DNA from: Phymorhynchus buccinoides
Lineage: Eukaryota; Mollusca; Gastropoda; Neogastropoda; Raphitomidae
Direction: 5' to 3'
Assembly: GCA_017654935.2 (NCBI GenBank)
Contig: CM065700.1
Coordinates: forward strand, 43,697,199 to 43,761,198
DNA length: 64,000 bases
This document shows, in pieces, positions 55,415-64,000 of the stretch; positions within the stretch are counted from its first letter, which is position 1, and each line of letters begins with the position of its first letter. The notes below the pieces were generated by a model that was not told where the DNA came from, made no database searches, and saw only the letters and a list, made by a program, of their open reading frames with translations. Both the position numbers and the translations under genes were made by a program.

Positions 55415-55544
55415 CGGGAGAGGGGGGGAAAAGATGAAGCCTCACATTTTTAGAGGAAGAGATAAAGCGTCGAGTGAACACATTACGCTTTTATGACAAT
55501 CTGGTAAAGTCAGCTGTATGGTGAAAGCGCGCACACGAACACAG

Positions 55545-57110
55545 AGCACAGACACACACACACACACACAACACACACCACCACAACCACACCATACACA
55601 CACACAACACACACCACACACAACAACAACACACGCACACCACGCACACATCAAGACACACACAACGACAACACCACAACACACACACCAACACACCCAC
55701 ATACACACACCACAACACACACACACACAACACACACACACCACACCCACACAATGCATTTAACAAAAAACAAAAACAAAAGTCCCGTAACTGAACTTTT
55801 ATAATTGTTATTATTCTTTATTGTTATTCTATTCAGTGTCATATAAACCTTGTATTGCTTTTAAAGGACAATAAACTTTGATGCTGATTTCAGGATTCAC
55901 ACACACACACACACACACAACACACACACACACACACACACAGCATACATACCACACACACACAACACACCACACACATACAACCACACACACACACTAA
56001 ACACAACATAAACACATACACACACACACACACAGGACACCAACCCACACACATACAACACACACACATAATACCCACCACACACACATACACACACAAC
56101 ACACACAACATACACACACACAACAAATCACACACATACCTACACACACACACGCACCACAACACACACGCTACACACAACAACACACACATACAACCAC
56201 ACACACACACACAAACCACACACAACACACAGACGCACACGCCCCAAACAAAAAACACACAGCACACACACACATATTACAACACACACAACACACACAC
56301 ATACCACACAACACACACACACACACACACACACATACAACACCCAACACACACACACACAAACCACACACACACACAATCAACGCAACACACATACAAC
56401 AACACAACATACAACACACACCATACACACAACACACACACACACACACACAACACATACACACATACAACACACACACACATACAACACACACACCACA
56501 CACAAACACACACACATACACACCACATACACACACACACACACACACATACACACACACCACACAACACACATTCACACACACACACATACAACACACA
56601 CACACACATACACACACACATACCCCAACACACACGCACGCACGCACACGCACACACCACACACACACACACACAAGCACCACACACACAACACATACAC
56701 ACATAATACAACACACACCACCACACACATACACACAACACACCCCCACACACACACCACACACACACACACAGCACACACACACTATACAACACCACAC
56801 ACCACACACACACACAACACACACATACACAACACACACCAACACAACACACACACCTAAACAACACACACACGGCCACGCACACAACAACACACTCAAC
56901 ACACACCACACACACACAAACACCCCACACAACACACACACAACACACAACACAACAACACACACCAACACACACATACAACACACACACACACACACAC
57001 ATCACACACACACACACATACAACACACACACACCATACAAACAACACACACACAGAACCATACACACACCAAACACACACACATACACATACACACACA
57101 CACTCACAAC
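55545..57110. repeat. noisy (CA)n tract
   Basis: CA repeat with abundant CCA, CAA and CATA interruptions in two blocks (55545-55755, 55898-57110) split by a unique 140-bp segment. Mirror of 59410-61140. Long Cys/Val open frames are artefacts. Confidence 0.95.
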
Positions 57111-57169
57111 CAACAAAGAGATCCTTAATCTGAGGTGTTTTAAGGACAAAGTCCTTACCAATGATATAC

Positions 57170-57275
57170 TTATACTCGATCTTTCCTGCTATTGCAGTAC
57201 TCCAGTATCGACCCACCATCTGTACATTTATAATGTCCCCATATATACCTGTACCCGGTCGGGAGCCGTTAATCA
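57170..57275 (-). repeat. dispersed repeat related to 18393-18490
   Basis: On the minus strand AACGGCTCCCGACCGGGTAC, ATATGGGGACATTATAAATG and GATGGTGGGTCG; a similar layout to the repeat at the contig junction. Mirror copy at 59260-59350. Confidence 0.5.
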
Positions 57276-57394
57276 CTTTTTTCTAAATCCTGAGATAAAA
57301 GTGTACACTTTGCATCACATGTTTCTATGGCATTTCAACTCATTGTGGTATAGGCATAGGTATGTGGTATAGGCATAGGTATATGTGGTATAGG

Positions 57395-57595
57395 GGGGAA
57401 GACCGGTAAAAAAGCCCATGGGCGGGTAAGAACCCATGCCAATTTCCCATGAAATGAAGCAAATTTCAGTCACATTTTGCCCCATGAGACAAGTGTTGAT
57501 GCTTAGCGTTCGTACTCAGTGGACAAATCTGACAGAAATTTGCTGTATTTCATAATTGCATGGTTCTTACCCACCAATGGGCTTTTTTAACCCCA
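57395..57595. mobile_element. ~195-bp hairpin element
   Basis: AAAAGCCCATGGGCGGGTAA and GAAATGAAGCAAATTTCAG face GAAATTTGCTG, ATGGTTCTTACCCACC and AATGGGCTTTTTT. Mirror at about 58945-59150. Confidence 0.7.
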
Positions 57596-57599
57596 TCTT

Positions 57600-57850
57600 C
57601 ACCTATAACAAGTTTCACCCCCTCATGTTGTTGTATCTTGCATAGTTTTATGCGGGGATTGTCCTTTATGCCATGAAATTCCTAGCATTATTATCACCAG
57701 TCTCAAAAATCCTCCGGAAGACGGAGGTGGCATGGCGGGGTAAAGAAAATCGTCCAACACACGGCACTGTCCTCATCCCATGCACTTTGTGCCCTAGTGT
57801 TTCAGCGCTTCGGGCTGTTGGATGATCCCTTGAGTCTTTTAGCCAGGGAA
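57600..57850 (+). repeat. dispersed repeat family R1, copy 3
   Basis: TTATGCGGGGATTGTCC, ATTATCACCAGTCTC, GGATGATCCCTTGAGTCTTT. Inverted mirror at 58680-58925. Confidence 0.65.
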
Positions 57851-57854
57851 GTGT

Positions 57855-58255
57855 CAACAAACAATCAACAAGACAATTCCATCAGGGTGAAAGGGGGTTG
57901 ACGTAAATGTAGTTATTGTGATTTCGTTGTTCGGTGTGTTTCCTTATGTAGTGTGTGTTTGTGTTGTTGTTTTGCTCAGGATTTTTAACTTCTTTTGTGA
58001 AGCGCTTAGAGCCCCGTCAGCACTATATAATTATTATTATTATATCAGCACAGAATTGACTCACCCACACAGGATGCACCGTTCCATTCCACAGAAGTCC
58101 TTGCCATTCACTGAGCTGGCACTGAAGAGGAAGAATCATCAGACCAAATCCTGGTTCATTGGTTCAGCAAAATACACCAGGGCGTCCTCATTATACGAGT
58201 CACACGGTCTTGACTTCCCATCAGCAGGGTGTCCTGGGTCTTCGCATGTCTCCCC
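57855..58255. other. palindrome inner arm, no gene seen
   Basis: Contains a repeat end (GAAGCGCTTAGAGCCCCGTC) then unique sequence that folds onto 58290-58690. No coding support. Confidence 0.5.
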
Positions 58256-58679
58256 TACACACACATGCACGCACATGCGTGCGTGCATGTGTTGTGTATG
58301 GGAGACAGCGAAGACCCAGGACACCTGATGATGGTCCCGTCAAGACCCGTGTGACCTCGTATAATGAGGACGCCTTGGTGTATTTTGCCTGCATGAACCG
58401 GATTTGGTCTGAGTGATTCTTCCCTCTTCAGTGCCAGCTCAGTGATGGCAGACTTCTGTGGAATGAACTGTGCCATTCCTTTGTGGGTGAGTCATCATGT
58501 GCTGCTAATAATAATACTATTTATATAGTGCTTACGGGCTCTAAAGCGCTTCACAAAGAAGTTAAAAATCTATCAAAACACACAAAAACAACACCTTATC
58601 ATAAGGAACAACCCGAAACGAAATCACATCAACTACAATTTAACGTCACCCCTCTTTCACCCTTGATGGAATGTCTGTT

Positions 58680-59350
58680 GATTGTTTTGACACTACCCTG
58701 GCTAAAAGACTCCAGGGATCATCCACAGCCCGACGCTTGAACACTATATTCACAAATGCATGGGGATAGGGACATTGCGTGTGTGACCGATTTTGATTAC
58801 CCCCGCCATGCACTCCCGTCTTCAGAGGGATTTTTTGAGACTGGTGATAATATGCTAGGACTTGTCATGGCTAAGACAATCCCGCATAAACTATTCATAG
58901 CATAACAACAACAGTGGAATGTGGTTGTGAAACTTTGTTTATAGTGAAGATGGGGTAAAAGCCATGTGTGGGTAAGAAGCCGATGGCCAATTCTGAAATA
59001 CAGCAAATTTCTGTCAGATTTGCCCCTTGAGCGAACGCTAGGCAATCAACAATTGTCTCATGGCAAAATGTAACTGAAATTTGCTCATTTCATGGGATAA
59101 TTGCATGGGCTTCTTACCCGCCCGTGGGCCTTTTTACCCGTCTCCCCTATACCCCATATACCTATGCTATACACATACTATGCTATACCCACATGACTGA
59201 AATGCCATAGTAACATGGGATGCAAAGTGTACACTTTTATCTCAGATTAAGAAAAAATGTGATTAACGGCTCCGACCGGGTACAGGTATATATGGGACAT
59301 TTATAAATGTACCGATGGGGTCGATCCTGGAGGCACTGCAAAGAAAGATC
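58680..59350. repeat. mirrored R1 repeat, hairpin element and dispersed repeat
   Basis: In order, inverted: R1 (58680-58925), the hairpin element (58945-59150), and the repeat related to 18393-18490 (59260-59350). Same contents as 57170-57850. Confidence 0.65.
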
Positions 59351-59409
59351 TGAGTATAAGTATATCATTGTAAGGACTTTGTCCTTAAAACACCTCCAGA
59401 TTTAAGGAT

Positions 59410-59786
59410 TCTCTTTTGTGGTTGTGAGTTGTGTGTTGTGTATGTGTATTGCGTGTGGTCTTTTGTGTGCGAATGTGTGTGTGTGTGTGGGTGTGTGTGA
59501 GTGTGTGTGTGTGTGTTTGTGTTTGTTGTGTGTGTGGTGTGTGTGTCGGTGTGTGTGTGTGACCCTCTGTTTGTGTCCGCCTGTGTGCTCTCTTGTGTGC
59601 GTGTGTGTGGTGTGTCGTGTTTGTTGTTTGTGTGTGGGTGTGTGTGTGTGTGTCGTCGTAGAGTGTTTGTGAGTCTGTGTGTGGTGTGTAGTTGGGTATG
59701 TTGGGTGTTGTTGTGTGTGTGCGTGCGATTGTACCAGTTGTGTGTCGTTGTGTGTGTGTCATGTGTGTGTCGTGTCTGTGTGTGTA

Positions 59787-59818
<32 letters not shown>

Positions 59819-61140
59819 GTGTATGTGTTGTATGACTGCTATGTGTGTGTGTGGTATGGTGTGTTGTTATGTGCTGCTGTGTGTCATGTCGTGTTTGTAT
59901 GTAGTGTGACTGCATGTGATGTGTTGTGTATGTGTTTGTTGTATGTTAGTCGAGTGTGTGTGTACGAGGGCTGTGTGTTGTGTGTGTGTGTGTGTGTGTT
60001 GTGGGTGTATGTGTGTGCATGTGCGCGTGCGTCAGAGTGTGTGTCAGTGTGTGTGGTGTGTTGTGTGTGTGTGTGTGTATGGGTGTGTCTATGTGTGTGT
60101 ATGTATGTGTGCCAGTGTTGTTATGTGTGTTATGCGTTGTGTGTCGTCCTATGCCCCTGGTGTGTGTGTGTGGGTGTGTTGTATGTGGCTGCGTGTGTGT
60201 CTGTTGTGTGTGTGAGTTGTGTGTGTATGAGTGTGTGAGCTCGAGGGTGCATGTTGTCCCTCCCGTACTATGTGTGTGTGTTGTATGTGTGCGTGTGTGT
60301 TGGGTGTGTGTGTGTGTGTGTGTGCTGTTTTATGCGTGTGCTATATGTGTGTGTGTGTGTGTGCGTTGGGGGTGTGTGTGCTGTAGGTTGTGTGGTGCCT
60401 GCACTGTAGGTATGTGGGTGTCGTCACCCTTTTGTGCTAAGCCACCGGTATGATGTTGTGTGTGTGTGTGTATCGTATGCGTGTGTGTTGTAGTGTGTGT
60501 TGCCTGGGTCGTGTTCTTTGTGTCGTGTACGTGTTGTGTTGTGTGATATTTGTGTGCGTGTGTTGCATGTGTGTGTGTGCTGTGTGTTGTGGTGTGTCCG
60601 TTGTATGTCGTGTTTGTGTGTGTTGCTGTGTCGTGTGTGTATGTACGTGTGTAGTATATTGTTTGTGTGTTGTGTCGCTTCGTGGTGTCCGCGTGCTGTG
60701 CGTGTGTGGTGTGTGGGTGGTCGCCACATCAGAATCAGAAGCAAAGTTTATTGTCCTTTAAAAGGCAATACAATTGTTTTATATGTACAACTGAGTAGAC
60801 TATAACAATAACGTAATAATAACAACTTTATAAAGTTCAGTTACGGAACTTTTGTTCTTTTTGTTTTTTGTTAAATGCATCATTGTGTAGTTGTCGCCCA
60901 GTGGTGTCGCTTCGTGCTGTGTGTGTGTGGTGTCTGTGCGTATGTGTATGTGTGTGTGTTGTGTGTGTGTGTGTTGTGTTGTGTGTGGTGTGTAGCTGTG
61001 TGCGTCGTTGCTTAGTGTGCGTGTGTGTGGTGGGTGTGTGTGTGTGAGTGTGTGATTGTCTGTGTGTGTGTGTCTGTCTTTGCTGTGTCTGTGTGTGGTG
61101 TTGTGTTGGGCCCCCCGGTTGTGTGTGGTGTGCGCCGTCG
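59410..61140. repeat. noisy (GT)n tract
   Basis: Mirror of 55545-57110, but with different interruptions. Two blocks (59410-60720, 60895-61140) separated by a 170-bp unique segment. Cys/Val and Thr/His open frames are artefacts. Confidence 0.95.
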
Positions 61141-61267
61141 TGCGCGTTTTCAAAACCACAGATGACTTTACCAGATGGTCATAACAAGCGTTAATGTGTT
61201 CACCTCGACGCTTTAATCTCTTCCTCTAAAAAATGTGATGCTTCATCTTTTTCCCCCCCTCTCCCAG

Positions 61268-61531
61268 ATGTCGAGGATCCCGTTGTGTCCGGTTGCAATG
61301 GCACCTTGACAGTAACAAAGTTCACAAATGCAAGTGAACACAGTCTCCTGTCTTCTCCCATGGCCACGGACAATGTGGGCGTGTGGGCAGAGTATATAGT
61401 CGAAACTGGAACTGGAGAGAGACGCTGGCCTTCGCAAGACTTCATCCTAACCCAAAACGAGACCTGGGAATACTTTTTCGTCGACTTTGCTGGCAACAAT
61501 GCTTCTTGTACCATTGAGATTATAGTCCAAG
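61268..61531 (+). CDS. HYR exon 1, intact copy
   Basis: 88 codons, symmetrical phase 1-1, one complete HYR module with Cys in SGCNGT and ASCTI as the likely disulfide pair. Best-preserved of the two arms. Confidence 0.8.
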
Positions 61532-63955
61532 GTAATGGTTCTTTTTGGCTCAACGAACACGAAAGTGTGTCCATAGTATGTGTAGTGTTTCGGTTGTGTG
61601 TATGTGTGTGTGTGTGTGTGTGTGTCCTAATCTCCAAACATTAACGTTGGCATTTTCTTGGGAAATAGAATGCATACATTGTTCAAACTTTGCACACATA
61701 TAGATGTCCTATGCAAGCTTTCAAACAATAATGATTTGAATAATTAAATACTTAAAACAACACTTGTAAACAGATAGCAAACAGATAGCATTTAGATTAG
61801 TGGGTTTAGAGAGTATTCAACAGGCAACATGAGTTAAGAAACTCATCAACACTGAAAGCCTCAATAGCTCATTAGTAGAGCGTCTGTCTGTCATGCCAAT
61901 GGTTCCGGGTCCGATTCTCAGCACAGGCACTTTTTTTTAAAAATAATTTTTTTATAGTTGTATCCATTAACGATACGTTTCATTTTTACTTTTAATTTTT
62001 TGCATGGGCAATCTTGTACTTTAGACACTTGCCTCAATCTTTGTTTGTTGTTGTCTCACATGCTCCTGTTCGAGTGAGCCTTGAAGGCTTTGCCTCTTGT
62101 TTCTTGTACCGTTGAGATTATAGTCAAAGGTAATGGTTCTTTTTCCTTGTACCATTGAGATTATAGTTGAAGGTAATTTATATTTTTTTGTTTTAATGAT
62201 TTTGTACAGCTGCTTTGGAATCTTTTGACTGTTATTATCATGGAGCAGAGGTTTAACCCTCTTGCATTTATTCCGACCAAAACCGCCCAGCCGGAAGTTG
62301 CCTATGTGCATTCAAGCCGCCCAAAACCGCCCATACCTTGCCCCCACTCTGAGACCCCCTCTGATGGGCATTTTCATCACGCACTAAGTTCTGGCTTGTT
62401 ATGCACACACTATGAAGAAGACTTCTCACTTGACAATGATGTGATAGTAACCCGTGTATGGCGCTCTGTGTGCTTCAGAAGACAGATTTTCCTGAAAATG
62501 TAAAAAAGAATCCGAACACTGGAAGAAGCTTAGTCTGTAACAAATGCAAATGCAAGAGGGTTAACCCTTTCCATGCCGGCCCTGACTCGGGCAATATGAT
62601 GTCACTGATGATGTCACAACTCTGGAGTGCTGTTTTTTGTTCTTGCCTTAGATCAGTCAGGAAAGATTATATCTCTGTGTGTCAGAATGAGTCTTACAGG
62701 TCTCCGTACAATTTTATTATTATTTTATATTATTCATTATTGGGGCTTGGTATATATGTACACGTGTATGTTATTGTCCTCTGCCACTCTGGGTGGAGGG
62801 GGACTATGTGATCATTGTGTCTGCTGAATCCGTGGACACAATGATGGTTAGGAAAAGATCGTGAAACTGAGTGAAGTGTGTAAGGATGTAAGGTGAAAAG
62901 CCCAGAGGTGCTGTTGCTGTCCTCGGCAAACACTATCCTTGTGTTGTTATGTGCGTTGGGTGTAGGAATACATTTCAGGCCTGGGGAATTTTATTTCCAG
63001 CCTTAGACCCAGCACGTCACGTGTCAAAATCATTGTTTTCACATGTTTTTCCTTCGTGATAGCTGGTAAGAAATCTTAATAAATCTTCCTAACATAAGAG
63101 GGAATGTGACACGTGATGTGGGGGGGTCTTTAAACTGAAGGCTGATTTCAACCTTTTTGATGGCCCCAGATGACACTTTTTGAGGAAAGAAAAAGAAGAA
63201 AAAAGACCACCAACTGGGTATAGATTTGCCTCTTAAAAGTGAATACAATATGAACGAAACGTATCCTGTTTCTAATACTGCTTTTAAAGACCCAGCACGT
63301 CAGTGTGTGAACATTTTCCCTCTCTCTCTGGTAAGAAATCTTGAGAAATGTTCCGAGCAAGAGGGGGAAAATACACATCGGTGTGGTGGGTCCCCCTTAA
63401 AGACCCCGCACGTCGCGTGTCACATTCCCTCTTATGCTAGGAAGATTTTCTTCAGATTTCTTACTTGCTATAAGAGGGAAAACACGTGAAAAACACTGAT
63501 TTTGACACGTGACATGGTGGGTCTTTAAGACAAAATTAGCAAAGAAATGGCTTCAGTTTCAGTGGTCTTTGCCCCCCAAACCTCAACTTCTCAGCTTTTT
63601 TCACGACTCCTAAACCCTGTGTCTGAACAATACAGTAGTTTGTTGGGTTGCAGCATGCAGGTTTTTGTCATCATAATTCTCATTTGTTTATTCACAGACG
63701 TAGAAGAAACTGTTTCTCCCGAGGACAGACTGGATTGTCCCGATAGCATCCAGAAGAGTTTTGCCACCGAGAGTGATTTGACCTACGACATTTCATCTGA
63801 ATTTGGAAGCGGATACACTGTGGATCCCACGGCAATAACTTACTCAATCAGTGACCTTGAACCTTCTTTCCCGCCGTACCAAGAGCTCATAGTAACAGCA
63901 ACACCTACTGGTTCGTCCGAGAGGACCGTGTTCCGTTCCCAATGACCATCATGGG
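61268..63955 (+). CDS. HYR-domain extracellular protein, two exons of a larger gene
   Basis: HYR (hyalin repeat) domains are immunoglobulin-fold modules of adhesion and extracellular-matrix proteins. Exon 61268-61531 is 264 nt, phase 1-1, bounded by CTCCCAG and G|GTAATGG. It encodes DVEDPVVSGCNGT, then ATDNVGVWAEY, and ends DFAGNNASCTIEIIVQ; the ATDNVG, D-AGN-ASC and alternating hydrophobic strand are HYR hallmarks. The next exon starts at 63698 after TTCACAG with DVEETVSPEDRLDCPDSI and is also HYR-like. Its 3' part (TGA at 63943, donor GGTTAAG instead of GGTAAG) looks damaged compared with the left arm. No start, signal peptide or membrane segment is in the window, so the gene is internal and partial. 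Confidence 0.75.
61858..61930 (+). pseudogene. tRNA-like sequence, right arm
   Basis: 73 nt followed by eight T. D-stem GCTC/GAGC pairs and the T-loop TCCGATT is present, but acceptor and anticodon stems are poor. Differs from the left-arm copy at many positions. Confidence 0.5.
62102..62180 (+). repeat. two echoes of the HYR exon 1 3' end, with splice donors
   Basis: TGTACCGTTGAGATTATAGT and TGTACCATTGAGATTATAGT repeat the CTIEIIVQ coding segment (reading CTVEIIVK and CTIEIIVE), each followed by G|GTAAT. The rest of the HYR exon is absent upstream of them. Confidence 0.75.
62254..62562. mobile_element. TTAA-flanked element (CCCTCTTG ends), mirror of 54138-54437
   Basis: TTTAACCCTCTTGCATTT to AAATGCAAGAGGGTTAA. 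Confidence 0.75.
63004..63530. mobile_element. MITE copies (AAAGACCC / CACGTGTCA family)
   Basis: Copies at 63004-63140, 63285-63400 and 63400-63530, adjoining end to end; counterpart of 53188-53713. Confidence 0.65.
63698..63955 (+). CDS. HYR-like exon 2, right-arm copy
   Basis: Open from DVEETVSPEDRLDCPDSI through SISDLEPSFPPYQELIVTAT to a stop at 63943-63945. The end of the module and the donor are shifted by probable sequence errors, because the left arm shows a normal GTAAGT at the same place. Confidence 0.6.
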
Positions 63956-64000
63956 TTAAGTTGATCCGTTTTCTCAAAACCCACCTGTTCCCCCCGTCCA

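Larger units (their letters stand above)
52741..58276. repeat. left arm of zero-spacer palindrome
   Basis: Reverse complement of 58277-64000 with many single-base indels and substitutions. Matching landmarks: HYR exons, tRNA-like sequence, TTAA elements, CA/GT tracts, R1 repeat. The arms meet without a loop at about 58276 inside GCACGCACATGCGTGCGTGC. Confidence 0.93.
58277..64000. repeat. right arm of zero-spacer palindrome (runs off the window)
   Basis: Mirror of 52741-58276. The last bases (CTCAAAACCCACCTGTTCC) still match the left arm at about 52745-52765, so the repeat continues past 64000. Confidence 0.93.

Noticed and set aside
55442..57276. Cys/Val-rich open frames of up to 294 codons
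   Set aside because: Translation of a noisy CA repeat; the mirror arm gives unrelated frames from the same DNA.

Overview
This is a window of animal nuclear DNA, most likely from a marine mollusc, probably a gastropod. The reasons are spliced genes with GT-AG introns, no operons, tRNA-headed SINEs, many short terminal-inverted-repeat elements (MITEs), CR1/L2-like LINE tails and abundant long microsatellites. The phylum is inferred from the repeat style; no search was run. A run of exactly 500 N (35114-35613) shows that two contigs were joined by scaffolding.

Layout: 1-6100 is microsatellite-rich DNA, including a 2.3 kb CT tract. A four-exon gene of unknown function (508 aa, + strand, 7589-14811) lies inside a segment running from about 6112 to 18455. 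That segment recurs in inverted orientation at 35614-48061 on the other side of the gap, with the same gene on the minus strand (39249-46553). The two encoded proteins are identical, while introns differ by indels, SNPs and repeat copy number, as alleles do. The unique left-contig stretch 18.5-29.7 kb holds MITEs, SINEs and a LINE 3' fragment but no gene I can support. The minus-strand 3' part of ESS2 (DGCR14 family, spliceosome-associated) occupies 29747-34887; its 5' exons are lost at the gap.

Beyond 48061 comes a tandem array built from one MITE family, a SINE, and then a second inverted repeat. This one is a zero-spacer palindrome centred near 58276, with noisy arms 52741-58276 and 58277-64000, the right arm running off the window. 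Each arm carries two phase 1-1 exons of a HYR (hyalin repeat) extracellular protein, one copy per strand. Indel noise in both arms makes a fold-back read or assembly error the leading explanation.

The genes show no functional link to one another. I found no convincing new molecular system. The points most worth following up are: the two palindromes; a break in homology exactly at a SINE 5' end that has its target-site duplication on only one arm; a composite tRNA-headed retroelement flanked by a 13-bp duplication; and a recurring pattern in which the 3' end of an exon is repeated in tandem next to the real exon, seen in the unknown gene (five copies), the HYR gene (three) and probably ESS2 (three).
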